This document shows, piece after piece, positions 25,513 through 35,213 of a stretch of 64,000 bases of DNA. Source of the DNA: an uncultured Flavobacterium sp. (GTDB lineage Bacteria > Bacteroidota > Bacteroidia > Flavobacteriales > Flavobacteriaceae); assembly GCF_951805225.1 (NCBI RefSeq), contig NZ_OX638201.1, positions 6,076,001-6,140,000 on the forward strand, in the 5' to 3' direction. Position 1 is the first letter of the stretch. Every line of letters starts with the position of its first letter. The notes beneath the pieces were generated by a model. The model saw only the letters and a list, made by a program, of their open reading frames with translations, did not search any database and was not told where the DNA came from. The position numbers and the translations under genes are program-made.

Positions 25513-28107
25513 ATGAAAAGTAATTATTTATATCTTTTAAGTTTACTATGCTTTTTTAATTTAAATGCACAGCAATATCCTTATAAAGATCCTGCACTTA
25601 GCTCTAAAAAGCGTGCAGAAGATTTAATTTCCCGATTAACTCTGGAAGAAAAGGCAGCGTTAATGTGCGATCAAAGTGATGCTATACCAAGACTTGGAAT
25701 CAAAAAGTTTAATTGGTGGAGTGAAGCCTTGCATGGTTATGCCAATAATGATAATGTCACTGTTTTTCCTGAACCTATTGGTATGGCAGCTTCTTTTGAC
25801 GATAAATTAGTTTACCGTGTATTTGATGCTGTTTCAGATGAGGCGCGTGCAAAATACAATCAATGGATAAAAAATGGGAATGAGAACAAACGTTTTTTGA
25901 GTCTTTCAGTGTGGACGCCAAATGTAAATATTTTTAGAGATCCACGCTGGGGACGCGGACAGGAAACCTATGGCGAAGATCCTTATCTGACTTCAAGAAT
26001 GGGAATTTCAGTTGTCAAAGGACTTCAGGGACCGGCAGATGCTAAATACCGAAAACTTTTGGCTTGTGCTAAACATTTTGCTGTTCATTCAGGACCAGAA
26101 TGGAGCCGACACGAATTGAACCTGAATAATATAAATCCGCGTGAATTATACGAAACTTATCTGCCAGCATTTAAAGCATTAGTGCAGGATGCCGATGTTC
26201 GACAAGTAATGTGTGCTTATCAGCGTTTAGACGATGAACCTTGCTGTAGTAATACGCGTTTACTGCAACGTATTCTTCGTGACGAATGGGGTTATAAATA
26301 CATGGTAGTTTCAGATTGCGGAGCAGTTACGGATTTTTATACTACTCACAAAGTTTCATCAGATGCGGTACATGCAGCATCAAAAGCCGTTCTTGCAGGG
26401 ACGGATGTAGAATGTGTTTGGGAAAAATATCCTTTTAAAAATTTACCGGAAGCAGTTGCAAAAGATTTAATAAAAGAAGCAGATATTAATAAAAGCCTGC
26501 TTCGTGTTTTAACCGGTCGTTTTGATTTAGGCGAAATGGATGATGACGCAATTGTTCCTTGGGCTCAAATTCCGGCATCTGTTCTTAATAGTAAAGAACA
26601 TCAGCAATTAGCACTTGAAATGGCTCAAAAATCAATGACGCTTTTACAGAATAAAAACAATATTCTTCCTTTAAATAAAAACATAAATAAAGTAGCAGTT
26701 ATAGGTCCAAACGCTGATAATGAACCAATGTTATGGGGAAATTATAATGGAACTCCGAATAAAACAATTACCATTAAAAAAGGGATAGAAGCAAAAATTA
26801 CAGAGAATAAAGTCTTATACGATAAATCCTGTGATTTAGTCGAAGATAAAGTAACGCAAACTTATTTCGATCAATTTTCATTTGAAGGAAAAAAAGGAAT
26901 GAAAGCAACCTATTGGAATAATCCAAATAGAGAAGGAAATAGTGTTGCAACTCAGCAAATTTTAAATCCTATAAAAATGACGACTGCAGGTCAGCATGAA
27001 TTTGCGTCGGGCGTTAAACTGGAAGGATTTTCGGCTAAATACGAAACAGAATTTTCAGCTAAAGAAAATGATACTCTTGTTTTTAAAACTGGTGTTACTG
27101 GAGCTTTTGAATTATTAGTTGATGGTAAATCCGTAGCAAAATATACCAACTGGCGTACAGTTCCGTCGAGTGTTCCTTTTGCAGTAAAAGCGGGTAAAAC
27201 ATATAAAATCGAAATTCTTTTTGCCCAGTCAAACAATTGGCAGGCAAATCTTGAATTCGATTTCGGAAAAGAATTTGATATTGATTTCAAAGCTTTAATT
27301 GAAAAATTAAAAGGCATCGATACTGTAATTTTTGCAGGCGGACTTTCGACTTTACTTGAAGGAGAAGAAATGCCTGTTTCGTATCCCGGTTTTAAAGGAG
27401 GCGACAGAACCAATATTGAACTTCCTGCCGTTCAGAGAAAATGTTTAAAAGAACTTAAAGTTGCCGGTAAAAAAGTAATTTTTGTAAACTGTTCCGGATC
27501 TGCAATTGCGCTAACTCCAGAAACAGAAAGTTGTGATGCCATTTTACAAGCGTGGTATCCGGGAGAAGCGGGAGGACAGGCTGTAGCCGATGTTCTTTTT
27601 GGAGATTATAATCCTGCGGGAAAGCTGCCAATTTCATTCTATAAAAATTCAGATAAATTAGGTGATTTTGAAGATTATTCACTGAAAGAACGCACTTATA
27701 GATATACAACAGATGTTTTGTTTCCGTTTGGTTTTGGTTTAAGCTATTCTAAATTTGAAATTGGAGCAGCAAATCTGAGTAAGACCAAGATAAAATCGAA
27801 TGAAAACACACAGTTAAACTTCTCAATAAAGAACATTAGCAAACGCGAAGGAACTGAGATTGTTCAGGTTTATGTTCGAAAATTAAACGACACAGACGGT
27901 CCATTAAAAACATTAAAAGCTTTTAAAAGAATTGATTTAAAAGCAGGCGAAAAGCAAAATGTAACAATCAATTTACCAGCTTCTTCATTTGAGTTTTATG
28001 ATGCTAAAACCGGAGGAATGAATATAACAAATGGTGAATATGAGGTTTATTATGGAAATAGTTCTGGTGCTAAAGATTTAAAAAGTACTAAATTGGTTAT
28101 TCAATAA
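25513..28107 (+). CDS. GH3 beta-xylosidase/beta-glucosidase with PA14 insertion
   Basis: An 864-residue exported enzyme (signal peptide about 19 residues, ending LNAQ). Domain order is a GH3 N-terminal barrel with LACAKHFAVHSGPEWSRHE and the nucleophile Asp268 in VVSDCGAVTDFY, a GH3 C-terminal alpha/beta domain interrupted by a PA14 domain at about 457-586 (GMKATYWNNP to WQANLEFDFG), and a fibronectin III-like end with GFGLSYSKFE. This arrangement matches Bacteroidota xylan 1,4-beta-xylosidases, which release xylose from the non-reducing end. A beta-glucosidase cannot be ruled out by sequence. The next gene begins 45 bp downstream. Confidence 0.9.
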   Translation: MKSNYLYLLSLLCFFNLNAQQYPYKDPALSSKKRAEDLISRLTLEEKAALMCDQSDAIPRLGIKKFNWWSEALHGYANNDNVTVFPEPIGMAASFDDKLVYRVFDAVSDEARAKYNQWIKNGNENKRFLSLSVWTPNVNIFRDPRWGRGQETYGEDPYLTSRMGISVVKGLQGPADAKYRKLLACAKHFAVHSGPEWSRHELNLNNINPRELYETYLPAFKALVQDADVRQVMCAYQRLDDEPCCSNTRLLQRILRDEWGYKYMVVSDCGAVTDFYTTHKVSSDAVHAASKAVLAGTDVECVWEKYPFKNLPEAVAKDLIKEADINKSLLRVLTGRFDLGEMDDDAIVPWAQIPASVLNSKEHQQLALEMAQKSMTLLQNKNNILPLNKNINKVAVIGPNADNEPMLWGNYNGTPNKTITIKKGIEAKITENKVLYDKSCDLVEDKVTQTYFDQFSFEGKKGMKATYWNNPNREGNSVATQQILNPIKMTTAGQHEFASGVKLEGFSAKYETEFSAKENDTLVFKTGVTGAFELLVDGKSVAKYTNWRTVPSSVPFAVKAGKTYKIEILFAQSNNWQANLEFDFGKEFDIDFKALIEKLKGIDTVIFAGGLSTLLEGEEMPVSYPGFKGGDRTNIELPAVQRKCLKELKVAGKKVIFVNCSGSAIALTPETESCDAILQAWYPGEAGGQAVADVLFGDYNPAGKLPISFYKNSDKLGDFEDYSLKERTYRYTTDVLFPFGFGLSYSKFEIGAANLSKTKIKSNENTQLNFSIKNISKREGTEIVQVYVRKLNDTDGPLKTLKAFKRIDLKAGEKQNVTINLPASSFEFYDAKTGGMNITNGEYEVYYGNSSGAKDLKSTKLVIQ

Positions 28108-28152
28108 ATGGATTGTTTCCTGAATTTCTTTACAAACAAAAAAGTGATAAAT

Positions 28153-30108
28153 ATGCTGCGAATTATAAGTTTTAAATATGTTTTGTGTTTATGTCTGTTT
28201 AGTTTTCTCAACCTAAATGCACAATCAGTTATAAAAAGCCCTGACGGTAAACTTAAAGTTTCTCTTTTTGTTTCTAACGGTCAGCCTTTTTACAGTATTT
28301 CCTATAATGAAAAAACGTTCTTAGAAAAATCTCCGCTTGGTTTAAAAACCAATGTCGGTGATTTTACAACAGGATTAGTTTTAAAAACGAATCCAATTCA
28401 AAATAAAATTGACGAAAAATATCAGCTTCCCAATATTAAGAACAGCAATGTGCATTATGAAGCTAATGAAGCCGTTTTTTCTTTCACTAAAGAAGGTAAA
28501 GAAGCTATCGATATTGTATTTAGAGTAAGCAATAATAATGCAGCATTTAAATATAAAATATATCCGCAAAATGAAAGCCGTTCTTGCGTGGTGCAGGAAG
28601 AAGCTTCCGGTTTTCGTTTGCCGCAAGGCACAACCACATTTCTTTGTCCGCAAAGTAAGTCAATGACAGGATATGCCAGAACTGCGCCAAGTTATGAAAC
28701 ATCGTATACATTAAATGCTCCTTTGGGAGAAAACGGAATTGGAGAAGGTTATACATTTCCTTGTCTTTTTAAAGTAAACAATAACGGTTGGGTTTTAATA
28801 TCCGAGACAGGCGTAGACAGCGGTTATTGCGCCAGCCGATTACTTGGACAAGAAAAAGGATTATACACAATTGGTTTTCCAATGGCGGGAGAAAATAACG
28901 GAAACGGAACAACCGCGCCAGGAATACCGCTTATTGGTGAAACGCCGTGGAGAACTATTACAGTTGGCGAAACTCTGGCTCCCATTGTAGAAACTACGAT
29001 TCCTTTTGATTTGGTTAAACCAAAATATGAAGCTTCAAAAGAATATCAATATACCAAAGGTTCGTGGAGCTGGATCATGAAAATGGATAACAATACCACT
29101 TTTCCGGTACAAAAAGAGTACATCGATTTTAGTGCGGCAATGGGATATCAAACGATTTTAGTCGACGCACTTTGGGATACGCAAATCGGGAAAGATAAAA
29201 TTGCTGAATTGGCAAAATATGGTTCAGAAAAAGGTGTTGGCTTGTATTTATGGTACAATTCGAATGGATATTGGAATGATGCGCCTCAAGGACCAAGAGG
29301 AATGATGGACAATAGTATAATTCGCCGTAAGGAAATGGCGTGGTTAAAAAGCATCGATGTAAAAGGAATCAAAGTAGATTTCTTTGGAGGAGACAAACAG
29401 GTAATGATGAAGTTGTATGAAGATATCTTGAAAGATGCTAACGATTTTGGCTTATTGGTTATTTTTCACGGTTGTACATTACCAAGAGGCTGGGAGCGTA
29501 TGTATCCCAATTTTGCGTCTGCAGAGGCTGTTTTGGCAAGCGAGAATTTACATTTTGGACAAGGAAGCTGTGACAATGAAGCAACCAATGCGGCAATACA
29601 TACTTTTATCCGGAATACTGTGGGAAGTATGGATTTTGGCGGAAGCGCTTTAAATAAATTTTACAATAGTGAAAATACTCCAAACAAAGGTTCAAAACGA
29701 ATTACTTCTGATGTATTTGCTTTAGCGACAGCAGTACTTTTTCAAAGCGGTGTACAGCATTTTGCATTGGCGCCAAACAATTTGACTGATGCTCCGGTTT
29801 GGGCAATAAATTTTATGAAAGAGGTTCCCACGACTTGGGATGAGGTTCATTTTTTAGAAGGATATCCGGGTAAATATGCAGTTCTGGCACGCCGAAAAGG
29901 AACTAAATGGTATATCGCAGGGATAAACGCTCAAAAAGAAACGTTGAAAATTAAAGTGAAACTGCCAATGATTGTTTCAGGAACATCATTAACCAGCTAT
30001 TTTGATGACGAAAAATTAAATGGAGAAGTAAAAACAATAAAGCTTAAAAATAATCAGGAAGTCGAAATAAAAATTCCAAGTAATGGCGGAATGCTTCTGG
30101 TGAATTAG
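28153..30108 (+). CDS. GH97 glycoside hydrolase, probable retaining alpha-galactosidase type
   Basis: 651 residues from the ATG at 28153, chosen because it gives a clean signal peptide (CLCLFSFLNLNAQ); the in-frame ATG at 28108, right after the GH3 stop, adds an unlikely 15-residue extension. GH97 includes inverting alpha-glucosidases with Glu bases and retaining enzymes with an Asp nucleophile. Here Asp409 in GIKVDFFGGD and Glu464 in VLASEN have the 55-residue spacing I recall for the nucleophile and acid/base of Bacteroides Gal97a, so I predict the retaining type. The likely substrate is an alpha-linked galactose side chain. A paralogue is at 42918. Confidence 0.88.
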   Translation: MLRIISFKYVLCLCLFSFLNLNAQSVIKSPDGKLKVSLFVSNGQPFYSISYNEKTFLEKSPLGLKTNVGDFTTGLVLKTNPIQNKIDEKYQLPNIKNSNVHYEANEAVFSFTKEGKEAIDIVFRVSNNNAAFKYKIYPQNESRSCVVQEEASGFRLPQGTTTFLCPQSKSMTGYARTAPSYETSYTLNAPLGENGIGEGYTFPCLFKVNNNGWVLISETGVDSGYCASRLLGQEKGLYTIGFPMAGENNGNGTTAPGIPLIGETPWRTITVGETLAPIVETTIPFDLVKPKYEASKEYQYTKGSWSWIMKMDNNTTFPVQKEYIDFSAAMGYQTILVDALWDTQIGKDKIAELAKYGSEKGVGLYLWYNSNGYWNDAPQGPRGMMDNSIIRRKEMAWLKSIDVKGIKVDFFGGDKQVMMKLYEDILKDANDFGLLVIFHGCTLPRGWERMYPNFASAEAVLASENLHFGQGSCDNEATNAAIHTFIRNTVGSMDFGGSALNKFYNSENTPNKGSKRITSDVFALATAVLFQSGVQHFALAPNNLTDAPVWAINFMKEVPTTWDEVHFLEGYPGKYAVLARRKGTKWYIAGINAQKETLKIKVKLPMIVSGTSLTSYFDDEKLNGEVKTIKLKNNQEVEIKIPSNGGMLLVN

Positions 30109-30121
30109 TTTAAAAAAAGCC

Positions 30122-30157
30122 CGCAGATTATACGGATTGAACGGATTTTCGCAGATT
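30122..30157 (+). repeat. Short GCAGATT-type repeat
   Basis: CGCAGATT at 30122-30129 recurs directly at 30150-30157, with ACGGATTGAACGGATTTT between. It belongs to the same dispersed class as 3018 and 16757. It lies in the 131-bp gap before the sensor gene, where no promoter was found. Confidence 0.55.
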
Positions 30158-30239
30158 TTTTTTAATAATTGTGTCTGGCAAATAATTGGTTTTTTATTAA
30201 ACAATATACATTGAATTTTAATTTAATAATAATTTTAAA

Positions 30240-33200
30240 ATGTCCCCAAAAAAATGTTTTAGAGCCATTGGCATTTTGTTTTTTATAATAAACAACTTGT
30301 TTTCTCAAAATACATTTGAAAACTACCGATTTCGGTTAGTAGATAATGACACGTCAAAAAGTGGTATTTACACCATTGCACAGGATCAGTTTGGGGTTAT
30401 GTGGATGGGAACAAATGGTGCGGGTTTATATAAATATGATGGGATAAATTATGTAGGTTATGAGCAAAACTCAAAGCAGCGTAATTCTATCAATAGCAAT
30501 TTAATTTACATTGTATACGTAGATTCTCAAAATCGTTTGTGGGTAGGTACAGATGAAGGATTGTGTCTTTATAATCGGGATTTGAATACTTTTGAAAATA
30601 TTGATCTTCGGAAAAAAAGCAAAAAAGAAGCTGTAATTTCGGTAAAAAGCATCATCGAAGACAATAATGGAGATCTTTTTTTAGGAACTTTTAATAATGG
30701 TTTATTAAAGCTAAATGTTAAATCCAGAGAAATTACGAATATCAAACAGGATGAACCAAATTATCTTGTAAACTGCTTGGTAAAAGATAAAAAAGGGACT
30801 ATTTATTTAGGCACCAATGTTGGTTTAAAAGTATTTGATCCAATAAAAAAGGAGATTAAAAAAGTAAGCATTGGCAACGACAATAAATTACTTTCAGGAA
30901 CAATTGTATCTATGTTTTTTGACAGTAAACAAAACCTGTGGATTGGCAATGGATATAAAGGTCTGGTTAAGGCAGATTTATATTCTAAAGTTAAGCAGGT
31001 TGTTTCTTATCCAATTACCAGAAAAAGGATTATGTCAATATTGGCAACAGATTCAAAAACAATTCTTTGTGCAACAGAAAATGACGGTTTAATCATTGTA
31101 AATGACGAAGGGATTGTTCAAAAAAAATATGTAAACAGCAGATTTGATAATCGTAGTTTAAGTTCAAATTCTGTCTGGTCATTATTTTTAGATAAAGAAA
31201 AAAGAATCTGGTTGGGTTATTATAATAAAGGATTAGGTGTTTTTGACCGAATCAATAGCAAGGTAAATATTATAGAAAGTTTACCCGGAAATTCGCAATC
31301 ATTACAAACCAATTGTGTCACAAGTATTGCCAAAGATCATCAGGGGCAATTGTGGATTTCTATGGAAGGCGGAGGAGTTGATGTCTACAATCCGGCGACT
31401 AAATACTTTAAACATATCACTAAATCAGATGCCAGTTTTTATTCCGGATTGACCAATGATAATATCACGAAAGTATTTATTGATAAAAAGCAAAATGTCT
31501 GGCTGTCGAGTTGGAATGAAGGGATTTTTCTTTTAAAGAAGGGAAGCAGAAGCTTTATTAATTACAATACAAAAAACACTCCCAATCTGGCTTCGGACAA
31601 TATTATGAGTATTAATGAAGATTCGAGAGGAGTGATCTGGATAGGGACTTTTTCAAAAGGGCTTCATTATTATACGCCTTCAGACGGTCAATTTCATCAT
31701 TGTAATACTAAACCCTTTTTAGCAAATGGACTTACGAATATAGATATCAGAGAAGTGATGGTTGATTCAGATGATGATGTTTGGGTGGGTTCAACAACAG
31801 GTTTATATAAGGTTAGTACGAAGGATTTTGTTTCTTTTTCGGTTACTTCCTTGCGGGATAAAATGTCTGAAAAGTTTAAAAATCATAAAAGTACACATAC
31901 CATTAATACTTTATATGAAGCTAAAAACAAAGAAATTTGGATTGGTACAGACGGAGCAGGATTGTTCAGTTACAATAAAAAAACGGCTGTTCTGACATGG
32001 TATATAAATTTTAAAGGACTTCATGAAAAATCAATATCCTCGATTGTAGAATCTAATGATGGAAACATTTGGTTAAGCGGGAAGAAAGGAATTAGCCGAC
32101 TGGATTTGAAAAACAAAACAACTGTCAATTATTCTACTTTTGATGGTTTACTTGGAAATGATTTTAATAATAATTCTGTTCTGAAAGACGAAAATGGAAT
32201 CCTTTACTTTGGCAGTTATCAAGGCTTAAATTACTTTAATCCTGCAAATTTGGTTAAAAGCAAAAAACAGCTTCCAATTTACTTGACTGATCTAAAGCTT
32301 TTTAATAAATCAGTTGGGCCGCTTGAAAAAAACTCACCATTAGTAAAAGTAATATCAGAAACAAAAAAGATAATCCTCAGACACGATCAATCTGTATTTA
32401 CAATCGATTTTATTGGGATTAATTATTCGTTTCCCGCCAGAAATGAATTTGCGTATTATTTAGAAGGTTTTGAAGATTCCTGGAATTATGTTGGCAATAA
32501 ACGTTCGGCAACTTATACGAATTTAACTCCAGGTAAATATGTTTTTAAACTTAAAGCATCCGAAAAAAATGGAGTTTGGAGTCAAAAACCATTAGAATTA
32601 AGAATTGAAATTTTACCGCCCTGGTGGAAAACATCTTTTGCCTATTTGTTCTATTCTTTGTTATTATTGGCAGCAATTTATTTTGCCAATCAGTACTATC
32701 AAAATCGTTTTAAACAAAAACAAATGATAGAATTTGAAAAGACAAAGGCGATTCAGATTGAAAAATTAAACAATAAAAAATTGCAATTTTTTACCAATAT
32801 CTCGCATGAGTTTAGAACTCCGCTTACTTTGATTTTAAATCCATTAGCAGATATCATCAAGAATAATAGTCAGGAAGTGCCGGATGTTGTATTGAATAAA
32901 TTGCAGACGATTCAAAAAAGTTCGGATCGACTTTCAAGATTAATCAATGAGTTAATGGATTTTAATCAGTTGCAGTTTAATAAAATGCCTTTAAAAGTGC
33001 AGCTAATTGAGGTAGTTGGTTTTACAAAAGAAATTGTGAGTTATTTTGATGAAGAAGCCTTCAGCCGTGGAATTCAACTGGAGTTTGAGTCAAACAAAAC
33101 AGCATTAAAAGATTGGGTAGATCCTAAAATGTTCGAAAAAATTATTTTCAACGTAATTTCAAATGCTTTTAAAGTTACTCCGGATAACGGAAAAATTAGG

Positions 33201-34367
33201 ATAAAAATAGTAGTTGACGAGCAGTTAGTTCGCTTTCCGCTGATAAGTTCAACGAATATGAATTCTTCTTTTGCGGTTATTGTTGAAGATACAGGTGCGG
33301 GATTAGAGAAAAAAGATATTAAAAGAATTTTTGACCGTTTCTATCAGGTAAATAATTTAAATAAAGCGTATTACGGAAGTACCGGAATAGGTTTAGAAGT
33401 TGTTCGCGGATTTGTAGAATTACATAAAGGAATAATCGAAGTAAAAAGTCAATTAGGAGTTGGTACGACTTTTAAATTGTTATTTCCTGTTGGAAAAGAA
33501 TTCTTTAACGAAAATGAAATACTGCAGGAAGAATTTAAAAAGGAGAAAAAAATAAGTTTCACACCAATTGTTGAAAAAACGATCACAGAATCATCTGATG
33601 ATCAGGAAAAACAAGATCGGGTTTACACTATTTTGATTGTTGAGGATAATGTTGAATTACGGAATTATCTAAAAAACGAACTCAAAAAAGAGTATAAAGT
33701 TATAACAGCAGAAAATGGTCAAATTGGCCTAGAATTGGCTTTGCAAAAACTGCCTGATTTGATTTTGACAGATGTAATTATGCCTGTTATGAGTGGATTA
33801 GAATTATGCAAAAATATTAAAGCAGATTTAACAACCAGTCATATTCCGTTATTGATGTTATCTGCAAAGGCATTAATTAAAGACAAATTAGAAGGCATTG
33901 ATTCTGGTGCTGATATGTATTTGAGCAAACCTTTTGATATGGATATTTTAAGATCCAGTTTAGTTCAATTGATCAAGAGCAGACAGATTATGTTTAATAA
34001 ATTTTACAACGGAATTACTCCAAAGGCAAAAGAAAAAACAACGACTTTGGATAATGAATTTATAAAAAACGTCTTGAATTATATTAATGAAAATATGGCT
34101 GAATATGAGTTAAGTGTTGAGGTTTTGGCATCGAAAGTGTTTTTGAGCAGAAGCCAATTGTACCGAAAAATTAAAACACTTACGGGTATAACGGTAAATG
34201 AATTTATACGAAATGTTCGTTTAGAAAAAGCAAAAGAATTGATAGAATTGGGGAATGATAATATAAACGAGATTAGTATTAAAGTCGGTTTTAGTTCGCC
34301 TTCTTATTTTACAAAATGTTATAAAGAGAAATTCGGATATCTGCCAACACATAATAACAAAAAGTGA
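30240..34367 (+). CDS. Hybrid two-component system sensor-regulator (HTCS)
   Basis: A 1375-residue protein that joins a whole two-component system, probably sensing xylan oligosaccharides in the periplasm and activating PUL promoters. Order: signal peptide or N-terminal anchor (about 1-22); a two-propeller sensor built of Reg_prop repeats with the WIGT-type unit repeated (about 35-700); a Y_Y_Y domain (about 735-790); a membrane segment (about 797-817); HisKA with His856 in ISHEFRTPLT; HATPase with GAGLEKKD and GSTGIGLEVV; a receiver with Asp1178 in ILTDVIMP; and an AraC-type HTH (about 1271-1375). It ends the exported-enzyme operon and is followed by a terminator. The susCD pair directly downstream is the most likely target. 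Confidence 0.95.
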   Translation: MSPKKCFRAIGILFFIINNLFSQNTFENYRFRLVDNDTSKSGIYTIAQDQFGVMWMGTNGAGLYKYDGINYVGYEQNSKQRNSINSNLIYIVYVDSQNRLWVGTDEGLCLYNRDLNTFENIDLRKKSKKEAVISVKSIIEDNNGDLFLGTFNNGLLKLNVKSREITNIKQDEPNYLVNCLVKDKKGTIYLGTNVGLKVFDPIKKEIKKVSIGNDNKLLSGTIVSMFFDSKQNLWIGNGYKGLVKADLYSKVKQVVSYPITRKRIMSILATDSKTILCATENDGLIIVNDEGIVQKKYVNSRFDNRSLSSNSVWSLFLDKEKRIWLGYYNKGLGVFDRINSKVNIIESLPGNSQSLQTNCVTSIAKDHQGQLWISMEGGGVDVYNPATKYFKHITKSDASFYSGLTNDNITKVFIDKKQNVWLSSWNEGIFLLKKGSRSFINYNTKNTPNLASDNIMSINEDSRGVIWIGTFSKGLHYYTPSDGQFHHCNTKPFLANGLTNIDIREVMVDSDDDVWVGSTTGLYKVSTKDFVSFSVTSLRDKMSEKFKNHKSTHTINTLYEAKNKEIWIGTDGAGLFSYNKKTAVLTWYINFKGLHEKSISSIVESNDGNIWLSGKKGISRLDLKNKTTVNYSTFDGLLGNDFNNNSVLKDENGILYFGSYQGLNYFNPANLVKSKKQLPIYLTDLKLFNKSVGPLEKNSPLVKVISETKKIILRHDQSVFTIDFIGINYSFPARNEFAYYLEGFEDSWNYVGNKRSATYTNLTPGKYVFKLKASEKNGVWSQKPLELRIEILPPWWKTSFAYLFYSLLLLAAIYFANQYYQNRFKQKQMIEFEKTKAIQIEKLNNKKLQFFTNISHEFRTPLTLILNPLADIIKNNSQEVPDVVLNKLQTIQKSSDRLSRLINELMDFNQLQFNKMPLKVQLIEVVGFTKEIVSYFDEEAFSRGIQLEFESNKTALKDWVDPKMFEKIIFNVISNAFKVTPDNGKIRIKIVVDEQLVRFPLISSTNMNSSFAVIVEDTGAGLEKKDIKRIFDRFYQVNNLNKAYYGSTGIGLEVVRGFVELHKGIIEVKSQLGVGTTFKLLFPVGKEFFNENEILQEEFKKEKKISFTPIVEKTITESSDDQEKQDRVYTILIVEDNVELRNYLKNELKKEYKVITAENGQIGLELALQKLPDLILTDVIMPVMSGLELCKNIKADLTTSHIPLLMLSAKALIKDKLEGIDSGADMYLSKPFDMDILRSSLVQLIKSRQIMFNKFYNGITPKAKEKTTTLDNEFIKNVLNYINENMAEYELSVEVLASKVFLSRSQLYRKIKTLTGITVNEFIRNVRLEKAKELIELGNDNINEISIKVGFSSPSYFTKCYKEKFGYLPTHNNKK

Positions 34368-34387
34368 TTTTTTCTAAAGATGCTAAT

Positions 34388-34577
34388 CAAGAGTTGAAAT
34401 GTGCCTTCGGGCACTAAATATCGGTAGCCATTGTAGATTCTAAATAGGTTGGCGTGCCGTAGGTACACAATGGTTATCATTTTGTTGCGTACCTACGGCA
34501 CGCTAAATTTATTCCAATTCATGCTTTCTACCAATATTTAGTGCCTAACGGCACAAATTATAGACTTTCAACTTTTA
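34388..34577 (+). repeat. Long imperfect palindrome, family copy 2
   Basis: Outer arms CAAGAGTTGAAA (34388-34399, identical to copy 1) and TTTCAACTTTTA, with GTGCC.TCGGGCACTAAAT and its mirror ATTTAGTGCCTAACGGCAC, and a centre of GGCGTGCCGTAGGTAC / GTACCTACGGCACGC. It lies between the sensor stop and the terminator at 34597. Confidence 0.85.
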
Positions 34578-34596
34578 ATTTGGATAATGTATTATT

Positions 34597-34623
34597 AAAG
34601 ACGGCTTATGCCGCCTTTTTTTT
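34597..34623 (+). terminator. Intrinsic terminator after the sensor gene
   Basis: AAAGACGGC, loop TTAT, GCCGCCTTTTTTTT, with one mismatch in the stem and a long T-tract. It closes the transcript that ends with the HTCS gene. Confidence 0.8.
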
Positions 34624-34847
34624 GTGCTTTTAATATAGATAATCTTCGCGAAAATTTGACTTCAATATACACAAACATTAAGGCTTTGGTTTTATCAAAA
34701 CAACACTCCATAGCGTCAATTTTGTCTTTAAGCCATTATTAAATATTTATAAATGCCCTGCTATTTTTTTTACATGCGAAAAAAAAAGCCACAATTTTAA
34801 TAATACCCTATTTATGTTTTTACTACTAAATAAGTCTTAAATACTGA

Positions 34848-34914
34848 TTTTGCTCATTTTATTAAGTTTCATGCTACAAATTTGATAGTTTTTGCATCAT
34901 TTTTAATATGTGAA
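34848..34914 (+). promoter_or_regulatory. Candidate HTCS/AraC-type direct repeat
   Basis: Two related blocks, TTTTGCTCATTTTATTAAG at 34848 and TTTTTGCATCATTTTTAAT at 34889, about 41 bp apart (near four helical turns) and ending just upstream of a -7 box that lacks a -33 partner. That is the expected arrangement for an activator such as the HTCS encoded next door. The similarity is partial and the region is AT-rich. Confidence 0.4.
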
Positions 34915-34930
34915 ATTTATGTTAACAGTA

Positions 34931-34938
34931 TATTTTTG
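34931..34938 (+). promoter_or_regulatory. -7 promoter element for the first susC
   Basis: TATTTTTG matches TAnnTTTG. No TTTG -33 box is present at the right distance, which suggests dependence on an activator. It implies a 5' untranslated leader of about 270 nt before 35214. No gene is seen in 34624-35213. Confidence 0.45.
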
Positions 34939-35213
34939 GATGTAACAAAATCAAATAAACTAAAATCAATTATGAACGAATTAAAACAATATTACAGTAT
35001 GACATGAAATCTAAAATTATGTATTTAAATGCTCTTTTTTTTAAATCAAAATTTAAATAATGAATTATGATTTGCGAAATATCGATTTATAAAGATGTAT
35101 AAAATTGATCTTTTAAAATTTGAAAAAACAGAGAATAGCTTTTGAGCTAATACCATAATAAGTACGATAAAAACTTTACAACCAAACAACTATTAAACTA
35201 AACAAAAAAACCA

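Noticed and set aside
30300..30345. ACCGATTTCGGT-like palindrome as another operator copy
   Set aside because: It lies in HTCS coding sequence and does not share the flanks of the ACAACCGATTG element.
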